A stretch of DNA of 64,000 nt. It comes from Lepeophtheirus salmonis (taxonomy: Eukaryota > Arthropoda > Copepoda > Siphonostomatoida > Caligidae). The notes under the pieces were generated by a model, which saw only the letters and a list, made by a program, of their open reading frames with translations, was not told where the DNA came from and made no database searches. This document shows positions 1 through 11,781 of this stretch, in pieces. How positions within the stretch are numbered: the stretch's first letter is position 1; each line of letters begins with the position of its first letter. The DNA lies in the NCBI RefSeq assembly GCF_016086655.4, contig NC_052134.2, positions 3,720,001-3,784,000 of the forward strand. The letters are read 5' to 3'. Made by a program: the position numbers and the translations under genes.

Positions 1-100
1 TTTTTTATTAAAAGCATTTCTCTGTATCTTTACTTTTAGTCCTTGTAGATCTTAATGAAGTTGGAAGTTAGAAATCAGTCAAGACTTTCCGGACACCCGG
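1..100 (-). mobile_element. Right end of a mariner-like element cut by the window edge
   Basis: The minus strand carries a terminal repeat starting CCGGGTGTCCGGAAAGTC, immediately preceded by a TA at 101-102. This is the layout of a Tc1/mariner end with its target duplication. The body of the element lies to the left, mostly outside the window, and no transposase codons are visible in the 100 bases present. The CCGGG start resembles the ends of the elements at 8977 and 51572. Confidence 0.5.
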
Positions 101-102
101 TA

Positions 103-182
103 TAACATCATCATCACGGACGTCGAAATTATATTTAATTATGCTTCCATCTTCTTTATCTAAGAAAACATTTGACATATTT
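103..182 (-). other. Possible host exon interrupted by the mariner end
   Basis: Reading the minus strand from an acceptor-like TTCAG at 183-187, an ATG at 178 opens a frame (MSNVFLDKEDGS...) rich in charged residues. It stays open up to the TA where the transposon end begins. It looks like coding sequence but is very short, matches nothing I recognise, and its continuation would lie beyond the transposon. It could be chance. Confidence 0.2.
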
Positions 183-190
183 CTGAACTT

Positions 191-2406
191 TTTTTTTGGT
201 TAGCTATGGTCAATCGGCTGATCACATAAAAAATCAAAATCTTTCGGTTAGTTTCGAAAGAGCAAGAACAATTACTTATACAATTCCGTTTGAATTAATT
301 GAAAGTTTGGCTCTGAAATATGTAGGATATCTCCAAGATGTATCGTTTTTCGAATCAAGATAGAGTTCCTACATTGTAATTAATAATTTAATGTATAAAA
401 CCTTTTTGGATACTTTTAAGCGTAGGAAAGATTCTATTAAATAGACATCTAACAATATACGTAACTGCTAAATAAATTTAGATAAAATCAACTCTCATAA
501 AGACAGTATAAGTAAGGATTTTTTTGTTACGCTCATATTTTGAGTGTAGTCAAATGTAGAGATAAAAGTACATAAGCACAGAACAATGGTAAAGTCCAAC
601 ACCATTTTTTAAAAAATTCATATTAATTGACTCCATGATTTATAGTTAAAATTAGGACTAAAATATTCGGGATACAAAAATTAAACTTTTTGTTATGCTA
701 TAATGTTGACTCGTGGTGGTCGTCAACAACTTGATATTTATTTATTTTGAAGTGTATGTCTTAGTCAAAATTTAATTGATATATTACGACTATCAGCTAT
801 TTAAAAAAGATTGTGTTACTATATAAATTGCAAAACCCTTATAGCATTGACTGTATTTCAAATTACCTCTTGATTCATAGAGTGTAAATTATTTATCATT
901 AACAGTTTTTTTTGCTTAAAAATTCAGGTCCTTGATATGTAATATAGAACGCAGCCCATGTGTACGTTCCAATGAATTAAATATATTGTACTTTCTTATG
1001 AAAAATTTGCCGCTTAGACCAAATCTTTGAGGGGGTTAAAAACCCTTTCTTTCAAATGTTTCCAAAATTTCCTTTTGTAAAAAAGTATATTTTGTTGAAG
1101 AAAACCTGCAATTCGTAGAACAAAATATAGAAATTCTTAAAACTTTTTGTTCGATGGTTAGTGTTTAAATAAAGATTATGTTTATTAGAGGTAAAAATAA
1201 GCTTTTAATTTTTATAAATACCCAATCATCTCAAATATAAAGTAATCACTTACAGTGAAGCCAAATAATGTTTTTTCTTTCAATTACCCCCCCCAAGTAA
1301 TAAGCAACATTTTATTAAATAATCTTGTACTTTAGTAAAAAGATTTTTTTCATATATTGAAGTCTTGTATTTCAAGGATAAGTATATATGTATATAAAAA
1401 TATTAATTATGCGTAATTATTAAACGCTACTTGAGGTTTTCATTAAATTACTTAGTGTGAAATTTAATCAACTTCCTCTTTAAAAAAATACGGTAAAAAA
1501 CTTATCATTTCATTATTTTGGTATGTGAAAAAAAAAAAAAAATCTTATTAACTGAAAAAACAAAAATTCAACTTTTATCTTGGAGTACCTATGTTTTTTT
1601 TTACTTCACTAAAGGAAGGTAAAATTTTCTTTTAAGATAAATTATGAGTTTTAATCTTAAAATCTTTATTATTTTCTAAGCAAGAAAAAAAAATTCCTTC
1701 AATCCTTTCTCTTAATCCTTTTCATAATTGCAAATCAGGGTTTTTTACTTAAATTTGTGTAATGGGTATATTTATTCTTGCAAATATACTAGATGCTTCT
1801 CAAATAATTTAAAATGCTTGGTAATTTAAATCTTGGCGCTTGGGACTTACAAATAACCTTTTTCTTTTAATCTTTATTTTGAATATTCATGTTATATAGT
1901 AGAGTGACCAGACCTCCTCTTTTTTGATGGTGTGTTCTCGGCTGTACGTATCCCCAGAAATGTACCCACTTTCAACGGTATATAATCATTAGACAGTCTT
2001 ATTGATCAGAACTTCAGGTTAATAATGACGTCATGAATTAAACAATTCTTCTCAAAAAAATTTATTGATCGTGGGTAGTTCCGGTCTAAATATCTGGATT
2101 CCAATGTGATCAAAGGGAGGGAAATAATAATTTCTTAGGATTTTAAATCAGAGTTCCCATAATGGGAAAGATTTGACATAATATGTGGTGCATCCAATCA
2201 TTGTTTTTAATTCTTCTTAATCATTAGAAAATTGAACAAAAGACTTCATGAAATATTCGGGTCTTCGAACTTTATAAAAACTGGGTTATTTAGAGAGTGT
2301 GACAAGGAAGTTTTTCGCAATCAAGAAACAAAACCAAAACCTTTTACTAGAAGAGTATAATGAAAAATATTATTAAAAATTTTTTGCCGATCAATCTTAG
2401 CAACAA
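191..2406. other. AT-rich intergenic sequence
   Basis: Long homopolymer and AT-rich stretches, including a C8 run near 1287 and several A/T runs. I see no open frame with splice signals and no terminal repeats. The patch at 1905-2110 has higher complexity and may be an old repeat, but it has no recognisable structure. Confidence 0.5.
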
Positions 2407-3419
2407 TTATTCAATATGGTCGTCTCTAACCTCTATCACAGCCTCCACACGAAGTCAAAACTTGGTGCAGGTTGCCACAATATAATTGGCGCATATGCTG
2501 GCCCATTGATCCATGATACTGGCCTTGAGCTCCTGCACATTTCTATGTGATGTCTTCCCAACCTTTCTCAGACGCTCCACACACTGAAGCCCACGGAATT
2601 GAGATCAGGACTGGAAGAAGGACAGAAGGTCTTGTCCCAGAAGTATGCTAATTGGTCCTTGCAGAAGTTCTATGTCTTCAAGGCTTTATGGCTGAGAGCA
2701 CCGTCTGTGGTACACACATAGTTGTTCTCAGAATAGTTAGCCTTCAGCCAGTGCAAAATTTTCCTCCTCCGGCCTTTATATTAGGCCTCAGTCCTTATTT
2801 TCTCATGGGCTTGAAGAAGAAGGGATCCATTTTCTTCCCATTAGAGGCCACGACTCCCAATTACATTGGTTGGGCCGGATTTTTGTCCTGAAGGTGCCTT
2901 CGACTTTCGCAGATGATGTTGCTATAAATTTTTCGTTTCTGAGGCTTAAAACCTGGGGGACTGTGAAGATATTCTTGTCTGAGAAGATCTTAACAGTCGA
3001 CGGATGACTATTCAAATAATTAAGGATTTTTTTTGTATCTCTCAAGCCTTAAGGCCTTCATCCTATCGGCGAGGAGATGTCTTGGAGTCCTGACAAAACT
3101 GTCAAGGCCAAGGCCATTATGAACTGCTCTCCTGATGGCGCTCTCGTCCATTTTGAAATCCTCAGCCAAGCGACATATTGATGTTGTTGGATCTTACTTG
3201 ATCTTGGCCTCTATGGACTTGAAAAATGTTTAATCTCCCTTTAAACTATTTCTTCCGCTTCCTGCTTTCCTTTTGACTCCTTTCCCAATCTCCTTTGCCA
3301 CCCGGATGTTTCTGACTGTCCTTGTGGTAACACCGACAATGCCTCAAATTCTTTTTTGATCAACATTTGGGCTCGAGAAGATCTAGAACCCTTTGCCTTT
3401 TTGATTCCTGTTCACTCAT
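2407..3419 (-). pseudogene. Mariner-like (maT-type) transposase, full length but broken
   Basis: About 337 codons from an ATG at 3419 to a TAA at 2407, the usual length of this family, but interrupted by stops and frameshifts. The first stop comes 20 codons in. Readable pieces, in order, are an HTH region (VTTRTVRNIRVAKEIG), a second HTH-like block (RRLAEDF-type), the first catalytic Asp in KIFSDKNIFTV (about 2985-3020), the second in TTDGALSH (about 2700), and a degenerate C-terminus SSPDLNSVGFSVW. There the third catalytic Asp (normally in DLNPLD) is Gly. The frame ends in DDHIE. It cannot encode an active transposase. I could not identify its terminal repeats with certainty. Confidence 0.85.
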
Positions 3420-4350
3420 TTTTGTCCAATTTTGATCAAATTAAAACAATGCGCAAGAAAAACAACACATATATCGGAATGCTGCTTGAGATGACATCTG
3501 AAACCTTAATTAGCACAAAAAAATTCATTTTAATGGCGCGAAAAATTTCCCTATCGTACTCTGCACATCATTTTGATATACAACTTTTTGATTAGTTTGA
3601 ATCTGCAAATGAAATGGAAGTAAGAATGAAAACAAAAAAATCATAATGATCACATAAAGTTTTTTCCATTCTTCAATATTTTTAAATTTACTCTGAGTGA
3701 AATAAATGTATGAAAAATGTCTTATTCAGATCATTTAAAAGTCCTTCCTTCTCTTCTCTCCTGTCTTATTATGTCACTACTTATAAGTGATTGAATCTTT
3801 ATTGACATTCTCAGTTATATAAAAATATATACTCGTATATAGCCATTTGGTAGATGGTCTTTCTGCTATCATGTCTATTTTGTAAGAGACTTGTAAGATC
3901 ATTTGTTTAGTGTATATATCTATTTAATGGTGGTTCTTATTGGTTTGTTTTACTATAAGTTCCTTTTGCTCTCTTTTTTTATCCAGTTTATTTTCTTGAT
4001 CATATGTAACTATCGGGCTGGGAAAATGTTTAAAACCTTTTTCAATTACACTTGCTGAGGTGTTCAGCTTTCGTTTCATATATAAAACATAGACAAGAGA
4101 AGCAAGACAATTACAATGGAAGAAAATAGAGCTTACATTGCCTGAGAGTGACTAGAACTGAAGTTTTCAACTTTATTTTCCTTCATTGCCCATTTCCCCA
4201 TATGCCTCATAAAGTCATTTTGCTCATTTTCTTTTTATACCCTTTGCTGATCGTTTACTCTCTGAATGGTCCCAAATTCCCTCCTGAAGTAGAACATATG
4301 TATATTGTATAATCAGTGACATTTTATTAGATCACCTAGAAGCAGCTATG
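3420..4350. other. Transposon flank and AT-rich spacer
   Basis: The first ~180 bases are probably the 5' non-coding part of the mariner copy to the left. The rest is AT-rich with no coding frame, RNA gene or terminal repeat that I can support. Confidence 0.4.
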
Positions 4351-4510
4351 GGGAAGGAGGAAGGGTAAAATGAAATAAACAAGGACATGGGAAGGAATTA
4401 CTCCAATTTCGATCCTCGATTCTACTCTGAGTCTAGCAAGGACTTCTATTTATCCCTCCACAACAAATCATAAAGGCAACTCTCCGTCTTTTCTGATCTC
4501 ACGCAAATGT
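4350..4510 (+). repeat. Dispersed foldback-family fragment, copy 1
   Basis: The stretch around GGAATTACTCC, TTCTACTCTGAGTC and AACAAATC recurs in the same order at 24660-24800, 27480-27620 and 39370-39520. It recurs in reverse orientation at 27900-28045, 39950-40090, 41110-41260 and 41600-41710. This copy is a fragment of one arm. No reading frame is conserved, so the family looks non-coding. Confidence 0.6.
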
Positions 4511-4534
4511 TCCATCCGGTTTTACATACATTAA

Positions 4535-5420
4535 TTAATTAACGTTGTGCCTTGTTCAGGTTCAGGGGTATTATCCGTCCCAGTCTCGATTCTTTTATTT
4601 CAACAGTTTCGGTCTCGGTTCAGGTTGCTTTTTATATAGGCTCAGTTTGGTAATAAACACTTAAAACTAGGGACGTCACTAGAAAGTTCAGGCCCAGGAA
4701 ATTATATTAAATAAAAACAGGGCCACATCCTTCTTATACGCAGAGTGCGTAGTGCCCAAAGTTCTAGCAGGGGCTCTGAAAACTAAGGTTACTTAAGACA
4801 ATGGTTTTCAAAGTGGGACTGTGAGGGGAGGCCAGAGGGGGGTGCAAGAAGATGGAAAATTAAGGATTTATTTCAGTCTACACATACACAGTACACACAT
4901 GTTTGTATAAAGGGGGGTTAGCTAAAATGTATTAGTGTAGGGGTCCTTGTCATAGTAAAGTTTGGGAAACCCTGGGTTAAGAAATAATATTATAGTTATC
5001 ATATTAAAGGGCCCTGACAAGATTACTAGAGGACCTGGATCCATAATCTACCTCACTCTTATCCTCTTTTATTTACACCGTCTGGTGCCTAAAACCCCTT
5101 TTCCAGATGCATAAGAACCCCTTATCAATTTGGAACTCAGATACAGCTGTATCACCCTGGAGACGTAATAAAATCATTGTAAAATACTGCAATTGTACAA
5201 TTAAAAAAAAACCTCAAAAAATTAACTAATTGATTAAAGTTAATTCTTTTTTTTTTAGTATAAATTGTGTTTTCTTTGTATGCTCTATATAGGAACAGAA
5301 GCTCAAGAACCAAGACCGAAAAGTACTATATTGCAGTCTCTGTTGGACTTTGTCGGTTCCGGTTCTAGCAGTTCAATAATCGGAACCGCTAGACCGATAA
5401 ATGCATAACCTTGTCAATGA
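4535..5420. repeat. Imperfect inverted sequences around a MITE
   Basis: Two GC-richer patches, 4548-4650 (TTTCGGTCTCGGTTCAGG) and 5290-5410 (AACCAAGACCGAAAAG and nearby), read as rough inverted copies of each other. They enclose about 650 bases that include the hAT-type MITE at 4799. This suggests a decayed foldback repeat. The similarity is weak. Confidence 0.3.
4799..4974. mobile_element. hAT-type MITE
   Basis: A 176-bp element. Its left end is CAATGGTTTTCAAAGTG and its right end, read inward on the minus strand, is CAGGGTTTCCCAAACTTT. This matches the CAGGGGTTTTCAAA-type termini typical of hAT elements. The flanking 8-mers ACTTAAGA (4791-4798) and GGTTAAGA (4975-4982) agree at 6 of 8 bases, as expected for an aged 8-bp target duplication. 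It has no coding capacity, so it would depend on an outside transposase. Confidence 0.55.
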
Positions 5421-5902
5421 TATGTTGTAAATGTAGAAGAAAATGTATGCAACTCCTCAGAAATTGAAATAATAATTATCTCAACTTAGGAAAAGAAAAT
5501 TTATTTCTTAGTTTGCGAACTTCAAAAACTGGGTGTCCAAAAAATATGTGTTCATTTCTCGGTTTCTTTTATTTTTTAGATACCTACAAGTCATATTTTA
5601 TACAACTCTAGACATAGCTCTGATTTCTACTGGCGTATAGTTTCCTATAGACCAAGGAAACATTTACTGGGATACATTTTGGACAAGTATTGATATTTGT
5701 CACTTGATATCTTATATATTGATAGTTATTCATGATAAATAATTATTTTAGAGCCTCGAAATCTGTTTATTAGAAAGTTCTGCTTCTTCAATAATTGATA
5801 CAAAACGTGGGGTTTAAATTTTAATTATAAAACACATTAAGACCATTTTATGGAGCAAGTTAAGCTGTTAACGCAATGAACCAATACCTTAGGTACACTT
5901 TT

Positions 5903-8150
5903 TTATTGATTATCCTTGTTTTTATTAACTGTAGATTCATTGTAGAAAACATTAACTGTAATATTCATATAAAGTGGTTCATGTCTTATAGCAGTTATTT
6001 GATATTTTAAATTATTCAACCCGTTTTTCCTCATATTTTCTTTTGTTTTCATTAGTAATTCAAATCGCTTTGGGGACTTTTTTTGATTCTCATGGTCCAT
6101 CATTTTATATCTGAAATTGTTCACAAGATTGTACGTTAAAATGTTTTTTTCTAAAGAAATGGCAGAGGGACACAGTACGAAAATGTTCCTTTTGGTAAAA
6201 AAATAACGAAGAAATATACAGTCAGAGCCATAGTGATCAATGTTTAGAGTTTGCAATTTTATCTAGAAGTTTCTAATAGTCAATATAAGTCAAGATCGAA
6301 AAATTTGTAATGAATAATATATAAATGTAAAATGAACAAATAATTTATGTACAATTTTCCTCTGAAAGGATTATTATTTTTACAGAAATGGAAAATAATG
6401 TACTAGGCATGGTGGAATTTGTTTTTTACATACCACATAAGATCTAAACTTTTCTTTGACAAACGTCTTTTTAAGAGAAAAAGTTCATTTTTTTAGTAAA
6501 TATTCATGAACCGGATGGTAATACCTTTACTGCGTGTAGCACATATTATAGTCATTCGTGACATAAATACGATAAGTCAGATATGAAGTAATTATGGTTT
6601 TTCTAAATGTGACTTTTAATTTTATTGGAGAAGTACTCCTCCACGAGGAGTAGAATTTAGCCGTCCTGATCCACTGGTGGTTGTAAAAGAACTGGATTTA
6701 ATACATATATCCTATTGTAAAACAATTTACTTTTCTTCATTTTTTACCAAAAGGTGTATTTTTGGATATTGCCCCCCCCCCCCCACATTTCGAGGCAATC
6801 AAATGTAAGAAATTTCGAACCAATCAAATGTAAGAAATTTCGAACCAATCAAATGTAAGAAATTTCGAACCAATAAAATTTAAGAACCACTCTATTTGGG
6901 TTTCAAAATAAAGAATGAAAAAATATGTACCTTCCAATTCTTGAGCCTGTTTTTTGGTCCAATATGTCAATTTTCATATGATGGAATTGTATCCTTCTCG
7001 ATAAATCATCATCTTCAGCACCCCAACCATAATAATCATTATAAAATCCATTAACTTCTCGAAACTGATGAGGTTTGATTGATGATACAGCCCCAAAGAA
7101 ATTTTTATATGGCGCTCTATTTTGAGGAATTGTTATGAAAGAAAGACTAATGACAAAATAAGGGAAAAAAATTACCCATACACATAGTTCCACACACTGC
7201 CTGCAGCCACCATTTCTCGAGGCTATAAGTAAATGGCTTTCATTTATATTATTATATATACATATACATAGTGTAAACTCCTTACATTGTCCCAGCATGT
7301 ATACATATTTTCATCATTCAATGGTAAATAGTCCACATCATGAAATATAATACAGCTCCAATTTTTTTCATTCATCGCCTCCACAAATCCAATATTCAGT
7401 AACTTTCCTCGATTAAACGGATTGTTTCCTTCCTAAGACACAAAGATGATTTATTAACTCAAAGTTTCGCATAATGTCAAGACAGTGCAGAGATGAGAAC
7501 AAGTTCTTGGATTACAAGTCCAATTCGAGTCTCAAGCCTTTGCCCATGTCAAATTTTTTTATAAGGACCTTTATAGAGTACTTTATATTCAATGAAAAAG
7601 TTGAATGAGTCCAAGTCGAGTCAAAAGTCTAAAAAGTCCAAGTTCCCAACTCTGTCATAATTTACTTGCACAATGACGTATATTTTATACTCAAGTCTCT
7701 GCCTCGTTAACAGTGGATGCATATGTCGCAAGAAAACGGACAAATGTTCTTCTCTATCTCGAAAAGGTACTAGAATAGCTGTGCTACTCCTTGGAACAAT
7801 ACTTGAATTGCATATCCGAGGTGTAAATCTTCCACCTTTTTGAACGTGGCTATAAAACACAAACAAAGTTCTCTCTATTACTGTACTCACTGGATATTCT
7901 TTCACTCTTCTCAAATAGTATATACTTACAGATTTTCACGATGGACATATTCCATAACGTTTGATACATCTGGTAAAGGAGGGATCTCAAGATCACCAAT
8001 GAGCTTGAAGCTCACTTGTCCACAGGAAATTATTAATTTCCAAGAATGAACGAAATCCAAAATACTATTTCTATATAAAATGAGATTAAAATAAAAACTA
8101 ATATTTACCAATATGGAGACTGTGATAAATATTTTAAGGGATTTATTCAT
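5903..8150 (-). CDS. Beta-1,4-galactosyltransferase-like glycosyltransferase (GT7), six exons
   Basis: Proposed exons (minus): 8150-7930, 7849-7666, 7432-7286, 7222-7176, 7116-6931 and 6110-5903. All five introns are GT-AG, phases agree, and the total is 330 codons plus stop. The family transfers a hexose from a UDP-sugar to GlcNAc or xylose ends in the Golgi lumen. Residues ~6-25 form a signal anchor. The catalytic domain starts near VQKGGRFTPR (76-85), followed by PFRDR (102-106), FNRGK (141-145), the metal-binding DVD (167-169), a small exon beginning PREMVAAG, PYKNFFGAV (202-210), YGWGAEDDD (229-237) and the metal ligands M265/H268 in GRYKMMDH. Cysteines 87, 162 and 181 match conserved positions. 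The length is normal. Unusual points are Phe206 at the donor-specificity site and Ala replacing Gly at 209 and 233. The family call is firm. The subfamily (galactose or GalNAc donor) is open. The 47-base exon 4 is the least certain part. Confidence 0.88.
6765..6890. repeat. 25-bp minisatellite and poly-C run in the galactosyltransferase intron
   Basis: A run of about 13 C (about 6772-6784) precedes roughly four head-to-tail copies of a 25-bp unit, AATCAAATGTAAGAAATTTC plus GAACC. The first three copies are almost identical and the last is degenerate. The array lies in the long last intron (6111-6930) of the GT7 gene. The copies are contiguous with no spacers, so this is not a CRISPR array. 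Confidence 0.9.
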
Positions 8151-8976
8151 TTCAAAAGAGTTTGCAACACGTTGTAGTCTTCAACAGCATTTGATAGTAG
8201 GCAACTAGGGCATAGTTCTCTGACAGATTAATTTAGATGGAACAAAAAATAAATATTATTTTTGATATAAATCAATATTCTTTTAATAATGTTACGTATT
8301 TTATTACTCTATTAAAAAGGTTGACTCAAATCGCTGTAATATATGAACTTAATTTGTAATTTTTTTTAAAGTTTACACTTTAGATTAGGGAGGGGTGTAA
8401 TTTTGTGAAAATTAGTAGATTTGATTTTTATCCAACTTTTCTCTGGGCATTAATCACCGGGGTAATATTTATTGTCAAGTGTGACAGAAAAGATCAATCC
8501 TTTCCAATTGCTGAATTTGAAAATGTTCATTGAAATTCCTTTCCTCAAGTTATACAGAAAAATATATTCCTAATTTTTAGGAAAACAAATTGTAGGTCAA
8601 CAAACTATTTAGGGTACTCAAACCATCAGAAACACTGTACTGACATATAAATTGTATCAAATAACTATCAGAGCCCAGCCCAAAACTTTATTTCGAGTGG
8701 TTGAATCAATATTTCTCAATCCATATTCTAAAAACTAAGTCAACACAGAGCTGGACAACCGATCATAAGGAAAATTGTTAATGAAATTAGAGACAAAAAA
8801 TTAATATTGGAGAAGGGTATCAAATTTCCATTTAATTACCATAATGAGAACAAAGAATTCATTTTTTTCCAGAACATGCTCTTGGATCAGAAAGTTAGTG
8901 GTTTAATTGAATTTGATATGAATACCACTCCCTATATCTCATTGACTGAATGCTTTCAAATCCTAATATGTATCTA
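8151..8976. other. Upstream region of the galactosyltransferase gene
   Basis: AT-rich sequence between the GT7 start codon and the next mariner copy. It should contain the promoter and 5' untranslated region of the minus-strand gene, but I see no clear TATA box or initiator, and no other coding frame. Confidence 0.4.
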
Positions 8977-9900
8977 CCGGGTTGGGCAGAAAAACGTGGT
9001 CTGTTAATTAATGTTTATTTTTTCATTACTATGAAAAGGTTTAGTGATTATTTTTTGATATTCTGTTTCCCCAGTCCTTTTTATAAAAAGAAACTATACT
9101 AATCATTTAGTCATCTCATCATCAGGAGCGAGAAACAAGCAAAAGACAGTGCCTCTCAGATCTCCTAGACGCTGTAGTTGATGTGATGAAGATTACGATC
9201 ATGCATAAGTGTTCTAGGAGCCTGGTTTTTAAGTTGGCAAAGATGGAAAAAAAAAAATGAAAAAGACCTCTCCAGGATGTCAGGAAAAGGAGGGCATAAT
9301 TTAAGGAAGAAGACGAAGTCCTTGTTAAGTTTTGGAGAAGAATATAATGGAGGATCCCACTAAGTGGATGAATCACATAGCCAACGACTTTTCTATGGCT
9401 CCTAGAACCATCAGGAGGGCTATAAAGCACAACTTGGGATTAGGTTATTTCACTAGGACCCTGCGTTACCCTCTGACAGAGGGAATGAAAGCCAGGAGGC
9501 TCGACAGGTGCAAGAAAAGAATCTTCAAATGAATCAAACAAATGGGTCAATTGTGAATATTTTCTCAGACAAGAAGATTTTCACAATTGATCAATTCCAC
9601 AACCGCCGGAACGACCACTGGCTTGCAGAAACAAAAGAAGAGGTCCAAAGTGTTTGCCACACCAAATATCTGGCCGGACAGAAAATCTGCCAGTAGGCCT
9701 ACTATAAGATGCTTAGGTACACCATCTTGCCATGGATGAAGATCAACTACCCAGAGGGCCATCACTTGTGAACTCAGGACGGTACTCCCTCTCACACGTC
9801 CACCAAGTGCCAAAGTTCTGCGCAGATAACATGGCTCGATTCTGCTCCAAAGATATACCTTGTGTACATTAATAGAGGAAAGTTTGTCTATCTGTCTCCG
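8977..9900 (+). pseudogene. Mariner-like transposase relic
   Basis: A possible left terminal repeat (CCGGGTTGGGCAG after TA at 8975-8976) precedes a plus-strand transposase broken by several frameshifts and stops. Visible blocks are an N-terminal HTH remnant from ~9122, FSMAPRTIRRAIKHNLG and a nearby KARRLDRCK (9332-9530), the first catalytic Asp in NIFSDKKIFTIDQF (about 9556), and the second in TQDGTPSH (about 9774). Similarity stops near 9860, so the third catalytic Asp and the C-terminus are missing. No matching right terminal repeat is visible, so the 3' part is truncated. Confidence 0.8.
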
Positions 9901-10370
9901 GAGGACTTGATTGTGGGCTTAATTTTTGAACTGCATAATTAGTTGATATAAAGAAGACCAATCTAACACCGAACGTGTGACGGAGTGTCATATCAAAGAA
10001 AAGAAAATAAAGAGTTGTTATTAATAAGGATTTATAGTTCGTCACACAAGACAGAAGTACTAAAAATATTGTTGAAAAAGAAGTATTTTGTATGTTTGTT
10101 TGCAATTTTGAATAACTTTTTATAATTTTATATCAAATATATATATATATTTTTTCAATTGATTTTAAATGTTAAATAAATGTTTAAATCTAAACTTGGG
10201 CATAATCTTATAAATTCAATGTTTGTAGTGCACACACCGTTGGGCTTAAGAGGCTTGAAATTTGCAGGAGTGCCTCATTTGAACTTAGTCAGGTTAACAG
10301 GTTACATATATAATTATTCTATACCCAAAACAAAAAAATAGGGGACTGAGTTATGAATCAAAAGTAATTG
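9900..10370. other. AT-rich spacer
   Basis: Includes a short TA tract near 10134-10152. I see no gene or repeat structure beyond that. Confidence 0.4.
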
Positions 10371-11050
10371 GCATCTCAAAAAACAACCATACGAATAAGG
10401 AAGTTGTCTAAATTTATTCAAAATCAAAAAAGTTATTGGCAAAATATGAAATATGTTAAAATTGCACTTGTTTTTTTCAGGGTAAAAAACAAAATGCAAG
10501 AAGACGATGAAATATTTGATCTGTAGATAAAATAAAGGATTTTATAAATTAGTCTCTAAATTCGTTTGGACATTAATTTGACACAAAAAAAACCGATGGT
10601 TAACTGAAATATATCTCATTTTCTGAATTATTTTTTATTTTTACCCTTTTTTCATCAAACGTAAAGATTCAATTTTAAGAAGAAATGCCACAAAACAATG
10701 TATTTTGCACATAATATTTTAAACTTTAACCACTCCATGTAGTATTTTCAATTTCCGGAACATTTTATATTTAATTTTTTCGAAGATAATTTTTTGACAA
10801 CATTATTCTCCATGCCTTTTTTGTTTTTGCAAGTAAGAAAAAAATCTTGGTAGGTTTATTTTCCTCTATAGCATGCCAATAAATGCTATTAACTACCTTT
10901 TTTTTCAAAATTGGTATAAAACTTTTTTTTTGCAATTTTTATTTAATAATTTGTTAACAGATATAAAAGATGGACTTCTCATCTATTTTGTCATGCATAT
11001 AAAGCTTATAAAACAATTTTCTGTTTTTAAATTCATAACAATATATTTGA
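10370..11050 (+). repeat. Dispersed repeat, copy A (pairs with 29530-30130)
   Basis: Several blocks recur in the same order in the copy at 29.5 kb: TCATTTTCTGAATtATTTTT, CATCAAACGT, ACAttATTCtCCATGCCTT and CCAATAAATG (lower case marks variable bases). The two copies are diverged and AT-rich, with no conserved reading frame. The family is not one I can name. Reading frames here are AT-rich artefacts. Confidence 0.55.
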
Positions 11051-11159
11051 TATATATACAGGTGCTATATTATAAAACCTGTAAAAATACCCTAACACTC
11101 TCCCGAGCAACTTTTGGTAACCCTTTCCAGATATTCATAAATATAAAATAGTGTAATTT

Positions 11160-11779
11160 TTGAAATTGACTAAACTATGAATCTGGTTAACTAAGATGTT
11201 GAAAAATCTTGGTTATAGTTTATTAAATATTTACGAGCAATTCGGAGTACTCCCACTCGTATTGTATAATCCCATAATATCCCCTGAGATATGAATAAAT
11301 AATTAAAAATTTAATTAATAACAAAATAAAGAATTGTTTATAACTGAAGGAAAACGAAATTCCTAATTAGTTATGATCCTTAACAAAAATAATTGAGATA
11401 ATTTTAACATTATCTCTATTTTTATATTAATAAAAATTATGCCCTAGTTTAAGTTTCAATTAATAAGATATTTAATTTAACACTCTAAAAAATCCTCTGA
11501 ATTAATGACATCATCTGTTTCAATGAAATATTCTTACAATAAAACTGAGTAGGAGCTTGATTTTTTGGAGTGACAATTACAAGTAAATTACTTCCTTTTT
11601 GTCACAATCCCATGAATGACTCTACTGAAATAATTAAATTGAGAAATGTGTTTGACAGATAGAGGTATGGGGTAATTAGATAAAAATGCACGTGAATTTA
11701 TAAAATTTAGGTTCATATATATTTAACTGTTCAACACATAAAAAGATACAAGAACGAAAAATACTTATTTTATACAATA
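11160..11779. other. AT-rich spacer
   Basis: No coding frame with splice signals, no repeats and no RNA gene that I can support in this stretch. Confidence 0.4.
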
Positions 11780-11781
11780 TA

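Noticed and set aside
6790..6890. CRISPR-like array
   Set aside because: Units are contiguous 25-bp copies with no unique spacers, in an animal intron. It is a minisatellite.
8807..9007. 66-codon plus-strand frame
   Set aside because: It runs into the mariner left end and has low-complexity composition with no family resemblance.
10873..11151. 92-codon frame
   Set aside because: It lies in a dispersed repeat and is not conserved in the second copy at 29.5 kb.
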